From contig CAYVIB010000001.1 in NCBI GenBank assembly GCA_964451365.1, positions 124,001-188,000 of the forward strand: DNA of 64,000 nucleotides, read 5' to 3'. The position numbers and the translations under genes are program-made. This DNA comes from CAYVIB01 sp964451365 (GTDB lineage Bacteria; Pseudomonadota; Gammaproteobacteria; Pseudomonadales; Cellvibrionaceae). The notes under the pieces are model-generated. The model was not told the DNA's origin and did not search any database. It saw nothing but the letters and a program-made list of their open reading frames with translations. Shown here piece after piece: positions 27,916-38,600 of this stretch; position 1 is the first letter of the stretch; every line of letters starts with the position of its first letter.

Positions 27916-30900
27916 ATGGAAGAATTTATGGTCGAATTTCCAGTGTCCCTCCGACAGAAGTACCCGATTGAGTTGTTTATCAAACGTCAACAGGCAACCT
28001 TTTGTCAAATCGTGGCGCCTCTCAAACATGATCTTCACTCGTGGGACGTGCGGCGTTTGTTACCAGCGCTCTGCGATCGACACGATATACTATACAGCCG
28101 GGTTTTAGCCGATGTTGAAGACGTTACGTGTGCAATAACGCCCCATGCCACGGTTACAGGCAAAGTCTTCGGCAAGGGTGAGTTTACGAACCTGGAAGAT
28201 GCGCTTGCACAGATAAACAGTCAGGTTATAGAAAGTTATTTTGAGTATTCGCTCTATGTGCATTTTGTCAACGACGACATTGTTCTAACCATGCCGGCCT
28301 GGAGCGGAGACGTTCGGAGCCTGGAATTGATATATCGTGATCTGTTTAAACCCGTTTCGGATAATGAATGCGATGCCGAGGTATTGCAGTATTCCGATGT
28401 CTCACAGTGGTTGAACGATACGTTCCAGGATGCCGACGCCCAGGACCAACGAAGCCTTTGGAGGCAAGTCCTGGCAGCCAATGTCGATCAAAAGAGCTTT
28501 TTCGCCGGGAAAAAAATCACGCATCACGAACTGACATTCAATCTTGATGAATCGCCGGATGACGGCACACTGACTTCCCGGCTATTACTGGCCTGGTCCC
28601 GAGTGGTTGCCGATAGGCACGGACTTAAACACAGTCTTGTCGGAATTTATAGCCCTGGCAGGCAAATAGAAGAACTTGGGGACATTGTCGGGCCTTTCGG
28701 CAGGCAGCTTCCATTCTCATTGAGGAGTGAGAGTCAATGCTCGATCGAGAATTATGCCAGTACGTTAGAACAAGATATCGCCGAGTCGCGGGACGTCGAG
28801 GAATATTTCGATTGGACCCTCGCCGGAGACGACCCTGGATATTGCGCCGTCGGATTTAACAGTATTTCTCTGTCCTCCGCCGGGAATACCGAGAATACAC
28901 CCCCCGCTGGAACCCGGTATCTGAGCTACGGAAGTTTTAACCTTTTGAGCCTGGATGTGGTCGGGTTCCACAGCAAAAACCGTCGGGTGACCTTAAAAAT
29001 TAAAGCCAGTACTGAAAATTTCAGCAAAGAAGACTGCGCGGTAATCAGAGATCAATTCCTGCACGTTTACCGTCAATGTGAAAATGACGGAAAAGCGATG
29101 CTGAGTGATATCTCCTATGTGAACGATGATCATCGCAATTACATTGGTATGTGGAGCCAGGGTGTCTCAAAAGCACGCAAGCATTCGCATTTTGTGGAAG
29201 CGTTCGAATACGTTGCCCTGCATGATCCCGGTCGCGCCGCCGTAAAATGCCGGGAAGCCGCACTGAGTTACGGTGAACTCAATGCACGAAGCAACAGGTT
29301 TGCGAATCTTATGCTGGAAGCGAGGTTGGAGCCCGGTGGCCATGTGGGAATCTGCCTTCGACGATCGCCCGAGCAGATTATCAGTATGCTGGCGTGCCTG
29401 AAACTCGGTTGTGTATTCGTACCGCTTGATCCGGCTCACCCGCAGGCTCATTTGAACAAAATCATAGAGCTCGCTGATCTTCAGGCCATCGTCAGCACCA
29501 CGGAGTTTATTGACAAGGTCAGTGACACGCCTTATGAGCTGACGCTGTTGGATTGGGAAACGGATGCCAGGGAGCTGGGTGATTATTCCGAAGCGATTTT
29601 CGAACCGGTTTCCGTCAGTCCGGCCCAGGGCGCGTATATTGTCTTTACTTCCGGAACGACGGGCGAACCGAAGGGAGTGAAGGTCCCACACAAGGCGCTG
29701 CAAAACTATATAGAAGGCGTGGAGGATTTTCTTCCCGCGGCAGGGAATGCCAGCGTAGCCGCTCTGGCAACGGTTGCAGCGGACCTCGGATTTACAGCGG
29801 TCTTCGGCGCACTGGGTACCGGACGCTGTTTACGCATTCTTGCAGAAGAACTTACGCTGGATAGCGAAGGGCTGGCTGCCGAACTGGCAAGAGAGCCGGT
29901 GGATTGCCTGAAGATCGTGCCGACCCACTTAAGTGCACTGCTAAACTGCTCAAACCCATACAATATTCTTCCGTCGAAAAGCCTGATTCTTGGAGGCGAA
30001 AGCGCTGGATCGTCATTGATTAAAAAAATCCGTGACTTAAGGCCGGATCTTCGGATCATAAATCATTACGGTCCGACCGAGACTACGATAGGTATTGCGT
30101 GTAATCGTCTCGACGATAATAGAAAAGAAAATTCAGGTATTCCGATTGGCGTGATTGGAACAGCGCTACCCAATAACCAGTGCTATGTTTTAAACGAAGC
30201 GTTGGATTTTGCAGGAGTAAATATCGAGGGTGACCTTTACCTGTCCGGCGAAAATGTCGCGGATGGGTACTACGGCAGGGCTGCGGCAACTGCCGCCGTA
30301 TTTGTTCCGAACCCGTTTTCCGGAATCGCCGGATCGAGAATGTATCGAAGCGGTGACAGAGCACTTTACAACGCGGAAGGAAAACTGGTGTACCTTGGGC
30401 GTAAGGACGCGCAGACAAAAATAAGAGGGCATCGTGTAGAACTGCCCGAAATTGAAAATGTTGTCAAGCAGCAGTTTGAGTTGACTGAATTCGTTGTTGG
30501 CGTAGTGGACATTGAAGGCACTCGCCGTTTGGTGGCTTATCTTCTGGTTGAAGATTCGGATAAAGAACCTGAGATAAAAGCCTATCTTCATCAACGGATG
30601 CCGGATTATATGCAGCCTAATGTCTGGCTCAGGCTGGAAAAACTGCCGATAACCGCAAATGGCAAACTGGACAGGAAAAATCTGCCCTTTCCGTCAGAGG
30701 TCGGGGATTCAGTTGAACAGGAAACCGGAAAGCGTGAAGACCGAAATGATACTGAGCAGGCGCTGGCAGGCCTGTTCGAAAACCTGCTGCATATAAATAG
30801 CGTTTCCCTGCGGGACAACTTCTTTTCCCTGGGTGGTGATTCAATCACCGCCATTCAACTGGTCGCCAGAGCCAGGCAACTCGGCTACCAGATTAAGCCA

Positions 30901-33900
30901 AGACAGGTATTCGAGAATCCAACTATTTCCCAACTCGCTCGTATAGCAATACCTGTATTGAATAATAGTGGTTCATCTTCTCTGGTTACAGGAAGCGCCA
31001 GTCTCTCCCCGTCGCAGTGCCGGTTTCTCCATAATGTGGACGTTGACAGACACCACTACAATCAGGCGATGATTTACGATATAAGCGATGGCTTTGACGA
31101 TTCGATTTTGTATCGGTCGCTGGAAGAAATCCTTAAACATCACGATGCACTTCGAACCTGTTTTACCCGGAACGAGCAGGGAGAGTGGCGACAGGAGTTT
31201 GCCGGGTATTCGAGGGAGCTGCTTGATGCCTGCTATGAAAAAGAAACCATTGACAGTTGCTGTCTCCATCAGTGTGCGGAAAAGATAAAACAAATTGTTT
31301 CTGACAGGCAAGCCCGCTTTGCACTCGATCAGGCTCCGTTGGTACGTTTTATTCATGTCAAATTAAACAATCAATCGATCAACAAACTTATTGTCATTGC
31401 TCACCACCTCGTGGTCGATACTGTTTCGTTTTCCATTATCGAGGGGGATCTGGAATATCTCATCGATAATGAGTTAAGCGGGCGGAATATAACTCTTCCG
31501 GGGAAGTCGGATTCCTTCAAATCATGGGTTGAAACCCTGGAGACGAAAGCTGAAGAGGCGTTTTGGCGGGAGGAAGAGCCGTATTGGCATAAAACACTTG
31601 GGGAAACAGTCCTGCTGCCGATGAACAGGGAGGCACGCAATAACGTCGGCAACGCTTCCAGTCGGATAATCGTGCTGAATAAGGAGCTTTCGGCAAATGT
31701 ACAGTATCGGGCGCCAATTGCATTTAATGGCCAGCCTCAAGACATCCTGCTAACTGCATTATGCCTGGCGGCCAGAGACTGTAGCCAAAGTAATACCTTA
31801 AGTCTGGTGCTCGAATCGAACGGTCGACACAGCGGTAAAATTGCGCACGATAATTCCCGGACAGTGGGTTGGTACACCAGTATGTTTCCGGTAAACCTGA
31901 CAGTTGTCGGCGATGATTTAATGGGCCATATGCTCTCGGTGAAAGAGCAGCTTCGAGCCGTTCCGGATTCAGGTATTGGTTACACCGCGCTCAGATTTCT
32001 CGCGAATTCAAATTTTCCTGGCGCGCGGGAACCGGACATTTGCTTTAATTATTTCGGCAGTTTTCGCGGTAGTTCGGAAAAAAACCGGTATTTGAATGCA
32101 TCGGATTACGAAATTGCCCAGACGAACTCAAGGTCCGCTGTACAGGAAAGAGCTTTTGCCCTGGAGATACTGGGAGCCCATACGCCTGAAGGACTGGCTT
32201 TCAATTTTATTTATAACGCCTCAATGCTTGATGACAATGATATCGAAGCCTTGTGCAGCTCCTTTGAAACGCACTTGACAAGGCTGGCTGAAGCTTGCCT
32301 GAACTCCGGTAGGAAATATTCTCCTTCGGACTTCCCGGAATTGGATATTACGCAGCGTGAACTGGACGCTATACTGCAAAGCACAAATATTACGGCTGAT
32401 GACATTCACGATATATATCCGGCAACCCAGGTTCAATGTGGAATACTCTATCACTCGTTAGCCATGTCCGGCACCGGCGTTTATGTTCCCCAGCATGCCA
32501 TAGAAATAAATTATGATCTGAATGTTTCGGCATTTAAGGAAGCATGGGAGGCCCTAATCGCCAAACACGCCATTTTCCGCACTTCATTTATTACGCTGGA
32601 TTCCGACACCCCTTTGCAGCTCGTGACGAAAACGGCGGCTGTTCCTTTTCTGGAGCTCGACTGGAGTGGCAAGGATCCGCTGCAGCTGGAAGAGGCGTTT
32701 TCCGAGGTGCTCCGGCGGCAGTGGCTGGAAGAATTCGATGTTTCCAAAGCGCCGTTAATACGACTGTGCCTGGTAAAGCTTTCGTCGCAGCGTTACCGCT
32801 TTATCTGGACGTATATGCACGCGATCATCGATGGTTGGTCCGGCCCGATTATTCTAAAGGAGGTTTTTGACGTTTACGATCGAATCGAGAAAAACCTGCC
32901 GTTGGAAAGACAATCCACTGGCGATTATGTTGAGTATATCCGATGGCTCAAAACAAAAGACAATGATGTCGCGATGGGGTTCTGGCGCCAGTATCTCACA
33001 TGTTATGAGCAGCAAACGCGGTTGTCGGATGTTTTTGGCATTGCAAACAATATCCCATTTGAGGCGAACAAATACGAAGTAAGCTTACACTTATCGGAAA
33101 ACGTCTGTGGCGAAGTGGAAAGCCTCAGAAAGCAAACCGGTGTTACCACCAGTGCCATCTGTCAGGCAGCCTGGGCTCTATTGCTAAAGAAATACACGCA
33201 ATCCACGGACGTCCTGTTCGGTCTTACGGTATCGGGCCGGCCGTCGGAACTGGAAGGCGTTGAAACCATGGTGGGCCAGTTCATCAACACGCTTCCAATG
33301 CGAGTCAGGATTGATGGAAATTCTGACATCGCCAATTTTCTCGCGTACATACAACAATCGTATGTTAACTGTAACGAATACGCGCATATCCCGATTGCAA
33401 AAATCCGCGTAGCGGCAGAGGATAAGACTATTACCGAGTTCGACACCATAGTCGTATTCGAGAACTATCCTACGGGACAGTTCGCGGACGAGGTTGAAGG
33501 ACAGGAGATATGCAGGAGTTTGCATTCGGTTTCGCAGAACAATTATCCGCTTTCACTGGTAATTGTGCCGGGAGATAGACTCAAGCTGACCCTGAAATAT
33601 TCACCGGAAAAATATTTGTCTGCCCAAGTGGAAGAGATATTAGACAGCTACGTTATCATTCTTGAAGAACTGGCTGGCTCCGGAACGAAAACACAAACGC
33701 AAACGAAGCGATTGAACGAACTTTCGCTGGTCAGTCAACAGGACGCCGAACAGGCATTGTTATGGTCCCGGGCGGCGAGAAAAAAAATAGACAACGACAC
33801 TTTTATCAAAGCGTTTGACCATTGGGTTAAGGTCCATCCGGGCAATACCGCTATTCAATATGTGGGCGATCAGGGTTTACGCGAACTCAGCTTTGCCGAA

Positions 33901-35688
33901 CTGGATATAAGAGCAAACAAGTTTGCCCGGTATTTGCTGGAAGAGGAATTTGAGAGGCGCGCACAGATAGTAATCGCGCTACCCCGTGGTGTCGAACAGG
34001 TTGTCGCTATTGTTGCCAGTTTAAAGTGCGGCTTCAGCTTCGTGCCGATAGACTCCGCCATTCCGAAGTACAGACTCGAGCAGGTACTGTCGCAGGTTGG
34101 GCCGGTTGCAGTTATCGGAGACAGTGAATCGCTGTGTGCCGTCAGTGACGGGCTGAACGAAATAATCCAGATCAACCTCGACCTGGAAGGACAGGTAATA
34201 GAAGAGAGCGATCAAACGAACCCGGGGATAGATATTCATCCCGCCCAATTGGCTTATACGATATTTACTTCCGGGAGTACCGGCGAGCCGAAAGGCGTCA
34301 GTGTGTCGCACGGTGCTCTTTCCAACTATATCGCTGGCGTAAATGAGCGACTCAAGTTGCCGGAAGCGGCAAACGTGACCGCATTGGCGACCAGCGCCGC
34401 CGACCTGGGATACACGGCTCTTTTCGGGGCGCTTGGCAGTGGTCGTTGCCTGCGCTTGGTGGATGAAAGTAAAAGCCTCGATGCCGAAGCGATAGCGTTG
34501 GAATTTGAACAATTTCCTGTTGACTGTCTCAAGATCGTTCCGTCCCACCTTTCGGCTTTACTGGGTGTTCCAAATCCGCAACGTGTTTTGCCGGAAAAAT
34601 GCCTGGTCCTGGGTGGGGAGTCGACGCCGCGTGATTTGATTACGAAAGTCAGAGCGCTCGCTCCAGGTCTGTCCATTGTCAATCATTACGGTCCCACAGA
34701 AACAACAGTAGGTATCTGCACATACACCTATGCGGAGGAAATATCGGGAACCAATACTATTGGCAGGCCCCTGAATAACTGTTCCAGCTATGTGCTCGAC
34801 GACTGTTTAAATCCAGTGGGCACCGGAATTGAAGCTGATATTTATCTGGCCGGGGTAAACCTTGCGCAAGGTTACCACAACAGCCCCCGCAAAACTGCGG
34901 AAAATTTTCTGCCTGATCCTCATAGTGAAATACCAGGGTGTCGTATGTATCTAAGCGGTGACCGAGGTAAATTTAACTCCGATGGAAATCTCGTATTCTG
35001 TGGACGCAGGGATCACCAGATAAAAATACGCGGCTATAGAGTGGAGCTGGAAGAAATCCGGGCTTGCCTGCTTTCCCTGTTTCAGGTTAATAACGCTTAT
35101 GTCAAAGTGATTGAAATAAACAGCAGGATGCATATTGTTGCCTATCTTTGCGGAAGCACGGAAGGAGAAAATGAGATCCGTGAGCGTTTACGGGAGGTGT
35201 TACCGGACTATATGCAACCCGGTTATATCGTGTGCTTGGACAGCTTGCCCCTTAAAGGCAACGGTAAGATTGACCCTGCCGCCCTGCCCGAACCCGGAGC
35301 CGAAAAAAATCCGGGTTCCCTACCCGCGACGGAAACGGAAAGGAAGCTGGCGAAGATATGGCAGGAAAAGCTTTCCCTGGCGGACGTTTTCAGGGAGGAC
35401 AAATTTTTTGAGATAGGTGGCGATTCGCTGCTTCTTATGCGGGTGCATCAAACAATACTCGCCCAGGTGGAATCCACAATAAAAATAACCGACCTATTTA
35501 AATACTCCACGATATCCGCTTTGGGAAAATATATCGATTCCATTCAAATGTCCGATGACATAACCACTCCCGAGCTATCGCATGACAAACAGAAAAAGCG
35601 GGCTTCCCGTATGGCACGCAGCAAGCAAGCTGCGGCGGCCAACCGAGCGATGGCAATCAAAAACAGCATAAGAAAGGAAGTTATATGA
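27916..35688 (+). CDS. NRPS: interface-like domain-A(Asp)-PCP-E-C-A(Asp)-PCP
   Basis: 2590 aa from the ATG at 27916, preceded by AAGG at 27902-27905. The ATG at 27892 would overlap the previous stop and is less likely. Residues 1-390 form a condensation-superfamily domain whose catalytic stretch reads PAWSGDVRS (127-135), so both histidines are absent. This fits the interface domains that partner beta-hydroxyaspartate hydroxylases. Then A (425-928, code DLTKIGHIGK, Asp), PCP (Ser976 in LGGDS), epimerization domain (1030-1470, HHLVVDTVSF and VGWYTSMFP), C (1475-1925, MHAIIDGWS, first His replaced by Met but second kept), A (1958-2461, code DLTKVGHVGK, Asp) and PCP (2471-2541). The tail is basic (KKRASRMARSKQ). 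Predicted output is D-beta-hydroxyaspartate followed by aspartate. Confidence 0.93.
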   Translation: MEEFMVEFPVSLRQKYPIELFIKRQQATFCQIVAPLKHDLHSWDVRRLLPALCDRHDILYSRVLADVEDVTCAITPHATVTGKVFGKGEFTNLEDALAQINSQVIESYFEYSLYVHFVNDDIVLTMPAWSGDVRSLELIYRDLFKPVSDNECDAEVLQYSDVSQWLNDTFQDADAQDQRSLWRQVLAANVDQKSFFAGKKITHHELTFNLDESPDDGTLTSRLLLAWSRVVADRHGLKHSLVGIYSPGRQIEELGDIVGPFGRQLPFSLRSESQCSIENYASTLEQDIAESRDVEEYFDWTLAGDDPGYCAVGFNSISLSSAGNTENTPPAGTRYLSYGSFNLLSLDVVGFHSKNRRVTLKIKASTENFSKEDCAVIRDQFLHVYRQCENDGKAMLSDISYVNDDHRNYIGMWSQGVSKARKHSHFVEAFEYVALHDPGRAAVKCREAALSYGELNARSNRFANLMLEARLEPGGHVGICLRRSPEQIISMLACLKLGCVFVPLDPAHPQAHLNKIIELADLQAIVSTTEFIDKVSDTPYELTLLDWETDARELGDYSEAIFEPVSVSPAQGAYIVFTSGTTGEPKGVKVPHKALQNYIEGVEDFLPAAGNASVAALATVAADLGFTAVFGALGTGRCLRILAEELTLDSEGLAAELAREPVDCLKIVPTHLSALLNCSNPYNILPSKSLILGGESAGSSLIKKIRDLRPDLRIINHYGPTETTIGIACNRLDDNRKENSGIPIGVIGTALPNNQCYVLNEALDFAGVNIEGDLYLSGENVADGYYGRAAATAAVFVPNPFSGIAGSRMYRSGDRALYNAEGKLVYLGRKDAQTKIRGHRVELPEIENVVKQQFELTEFVVGVVDIEGTRRLVAYLLVEDSDKEPEIKAYLHQRMPDYMQPNVWLRLEKLPITANGKLDRKNLPFPSEVGDSVEQETGKREDRNDTEQALAGLFENLLHINSVSLRDNFFSLGGDSITAIQLVARARQLGYQIKPRQVFENPTISQLARIAIPVLNNSGSSSLVTGSASLSPSQCRFLHNVDVDRHHYNQAMIYDISDGFDDSILYRSLEEILKHHDALRTCFTRNEQGEWRQEFAGYSRELLDACYEKETIDSCCLHQCAEKIKQIVSDRQARFALDQAPLVRFIHVKLNNQSINKLIVIAHHLVVDTVSFSIIEGDLEYLIDNELSGRNITLPGKSDSFKSWVETLETKAEEAFWREEEPYWHKTLGETVLLPMNREARNNVGNASSRIIVLNKELSANVQYRAPIAFNGQPQDILLTALCLAARDCSQSNTLSLVLESNGRHSGKIAHDNSRTVGWYTSMFPVNLTVVGDDLMGHMLSVKEQLRAVPDSGIGYTALRFLANSNFPGAREPDICFNYFGSFRGSSEKNRYLNASDYEIAQTNSRSAVQERAFALEILGAHTPEGLAFNFIYNASMLDDNDIEALCSSFETHLTRLAEACLNSGRKYSPSDFPELDITQRELDAILQSTNITADDIHDIYPATQVQCGILYHSLAMSGTGVYVPQHAIEINYDLNVSAFKEAWEALIAKHAIFRTSFITLDSDTPLQLVTKTAAVPFLELDWSGKDPLQLEEAFSEVLRRQWLEEFDVSKAPLIRLCLVKLSSQRYRFIWTYMHAIIDGWSGPIILKEVFDVYDRIEKNLPLERQSTGDYVEYIRWLKTKDNDVAMGFWRQYLTCYEQQTRLSDVFGIANNIPFEANKYEVSLHLSENVCGEVESLRKQTGVTTSAICQAAWALLLKKYTQSTDVLFGLTVSGRPSELEGVETMVGQFINTLPMRVRIDGNSDIANFLAYIQQSYVNCNEYAHIPIAKIRVAAEDKTITEFDTIVVFENYPTGQFADEVEGQEICRSLHSVSQNNYPLSLVIVPGDRLKLTLKYSPEKYLSAQVEEILDSYVIILEELAGSGTKTQTQTKRLNELSLVSQQDAEQALLWSRAARKKIDNDTFIKAFDHWVKVHPGNTAIQYVGDQGLRELSFAELDIRANKFARYLLEEEFERRAQIVIALPRGVEQVVAIVASLKCGFSFVPIDSAIPKYRLEQVLSQVGPVAVIGDSESLCAVSDGLNEIIQINLDLEGQVIEESDQTNPGIDIHPAQLAYTIFTSGSTGEPKGVSVSHGALSNYIAGVNERLKLPEAANVTALATSAADLGYTALFGALGSGRCLRLVDESKSLDAEAIALEFEQFPVDCLKIVPSHLSALLGVPNPQRVLPEKCLVLGGESTPRDLITKVRALAPGLSIVNHYGPTETTVGICTYTYAEEISGTNTIGRPLNNCSSYVLDDCLNPVGTGIEADIYLAGVNLAQGYHNSPRKTAENFLPDPHSEIPGCRMYLSGDRGKFNSDGNLVFCGRRDHQIKIRGYRVELEEIRACLLSLFQVNNAYVKVIEINSRMHIVAYLCGSTEGENEIRERLREVLPDYMQPGYIVCLDSLPLKGNGKIDPAALPEPGAEKNPGSLPATETERKLAKIWQEKLSLADVFREDKFFEIGGDSLLLMRVHQTILAQVESTIKITDLFKYSTISALGKYIDSIQMSDDITTPELSHDKQKKRASRMARSKQAAAANRAMAIKNSIRKEVI

Positions 35689-38600
35689 ACTGCGATAGCG
35701 ACAACTTTATCGAAATGGCAACCAAAATTGCCATCGTCGGAATGTCCTGCCGGTTGCCTGGCGCAAATGATCTGCGGGAATTCTGGCGGAATCTGGTCGA
35801 TGGGATCGAGTCAGTGCGGGCCAGTACCAGCGAAGAGTTACAGTTATCCGGCCTGCCGAGGGAGATTCTCGAAGACTCCCGATTTATAACCGCCTGTGGA
35901 AGGCTCGACGGTGTTGAGGAATTCGATGCGGCATATTTTGGTATGACCAAGAGTATCGCTGAAATTACCGCGCCGCAGCAGCGTCTGCTACTGGAGCTGT
36001 CACAACATGCCTTGGATGATTCCGGATACTGTCCGGAAAATTTTTCAGGACGAATCGGAATATATACGGCAATTGAATCGAGTGATTATGAGCGGGTGCA
36101 TTTGCTAACCCGTCCCGATCTGTATGACAGCCTGGGGGAAAAAAACCTCCAGCTCGTGAATGACATTCCCTTTTCAGCAACACAGGTGGCTTACAAATTA
36201 AATCTCAATGGGCCGGCGGTGGGGGTGACCACTGCCTGTTCCTCATCTCTGGTGGCGGTGCACATGGCTTGCAAATCGTTGCTGGCCTATGAGGCGGATA
36301 TGATGCTGGCGGGTGGCGCATCCTACTCCGTCAACCAGCACACGGGATACCTATACCGGGATGGAGGAATCGCCTCTCGCGACGGTCATTGTCGCCCCTT
36401 CGACAAGGACGCCAGTGGAACGGTAAACGGAAACGGCGGCGGAATGGTTGTACTGAAGCGCCTGGCAGATGCAATCAATGACGGAGACAGCATTTACGCC
36501 GTGATAGAAGCGTCTGCAATCAATAATGATGGCGGAGACAAAGTCAATTATTCTGCGCCGGGAATTGCGAGTCAGTCTGAGGTTATATCCGAGGCTCTCG
36601 ACCTGGCCGGCATAAACGCGGACCAGGTAAGTTATGTCGAAACTCATGGTACTGGCACACTGCTTGGTGATCCCATTGAGATAGCCGCCCTTACCGAGGC
36701 GTTTCGCGAACATACACAAAAGCGGCAGTATTGCGCGCTCGGTGCGGTAAAAGCCAATCTTGGACATCTGGGCTGCGCGGCGGGCGTCGCCGGTTTAATA
36801 AAAACCGCCCTTGCCCTGTATCACAGGCAGATCCCTCCGGCCATTAATTTTTCGTCTCCCAATCCGAAACTCAATATAGAAGATTCTCCTTTCTATATTA
36901 CCAGCGAAAATCGATATTGGAGTTCGGAAAGTAACGAGCGGATAGCCGGCGTCAGTTCATTTGGGATGGGAGGCACCAATGCCCATGTAATACTGAGCGG
37001 AAGGGAGCAGCAAGCATACTCTGATTGCGGAAAGCCGGTACACGTCATTCCCATATCCGCAAAAACGCAACGCTCGCTCGATGAAAACGTTCGCGCTGTG
37101 AAAAAATTTATTGAAGAAAATGATGCAGTATCGATTTCCGATGTGGCGTTTACTTTGCAAAGCGGAAGAAAATTGCATCCATTTCGGCAGGCTTTTACGT
37201 TGGACAGCAGAAGTGATATCGGACAGCAAATTAAGAAGACCGTCCTTCCTGAAACAGGTGCGACAACCGCTCCCAAGCGTTTATTCATGATGTTTCCAGG
37301 GCAGGGAAACCAGTGGGCGGGAATGGCCAAATCACTCTATGATCACGAATCCGTCTTTCGAGACGAGGCTGACCATTGTTTCCGGTATTTGCAGGATAAA
37401 CACGACCTGCAATTGCGGAGTATTTTATTCGATTCCCCCGTCAGCGATACCGCAACAGACAATAAATTAAAATCCACCCGGTTTGCACAGATTGGTCTCT
37501 TTGTCGTGGAGTATGCACTGGCAAAGACGCTTCTTGGATATGGCATCAAACCCGAAGCCATGATTGGCCACAGTATCGGTGAATACGTTGCCGCTACGCT
37601 GGCCGGTGTGTTTTCCCTGGATGACGCTTTAACGGTTGTGGTGCGCAGGGGACAGCTCATGCAGGCGCTTCCCGAAGGTGGAATGGCGGCGGTCGCCCTG
37701 GCGGAAACGGAGCTGAAAGCCAAACTGCCGGACCTGGTGGATGTGGCGGCGGTTAACAGAAATGATCAAACTATCGTATCGGGGCCGACGGAGGTTATTA
37801 CCGCTTTCATCGAATCTCTCGCAAAAGAGGGAATCGCCGCTACCCGTTTACACACGTCGCACGCATTCCATTCCCGCATGATGGACGGATGCCTGAATGA
37901 TTTCAGGCAACTGATGAAAGGGATCAAACTGAACAAGCCGGCGATATCATTCTTTTCAAACGTCCATGGTCGTCTTATAGCAAACGACGAAGCTGGCAAT
38001 CCGGAATATTGGATTACCCACCTTCGGCAGCCGGTGAAGTTTTTCGAAGGTTTACAAAATATGCTTCAGGGAGGAGAGGCCGTTTGCCTGGAGGTTGGAC
38101 CAGGTAACAGTATCGCCACGGTTTTCAGTTCGCACTCCGGACTGCGGGACAAGAGCCAGGTATTTAATTGCATGTCAAGCCATAACAAGGCTGAAGCTGA
38201 TATCACGGTGTTTACCAAGTCGCTGGCAATGTTGTGGCAAAGCGGAATCGATATTTGCTGGGCCAGCGCTTATCGTGGGGAAAGGCGACGAAGGGTGCAC
38301 CTGCCGGGCTATATATTCGATAAACAGCGCTACTGGATAGAGAAGAGCCTTTCCTCGGCAGAACGTATAGAAACAAAACCAGCCCTTTCCAGCGCTCATA
38401 CAGAGGTAAGTGGTAAATCGACGGTTGAGGATAACTGGCTGTATATCCCATGCTGGGAACAAACGATTCTACCATCGGCAACGGCGTTGCAGGATGAAAC
38501 CTGGATGCTGGTTGGTAACAACGAACTGTTACACAACGCTCTGGAGGCGCAATTGCAGTGCGGCGGAAAGAGCCTGGTGCGGGTAAAATTCGGCGAACAT

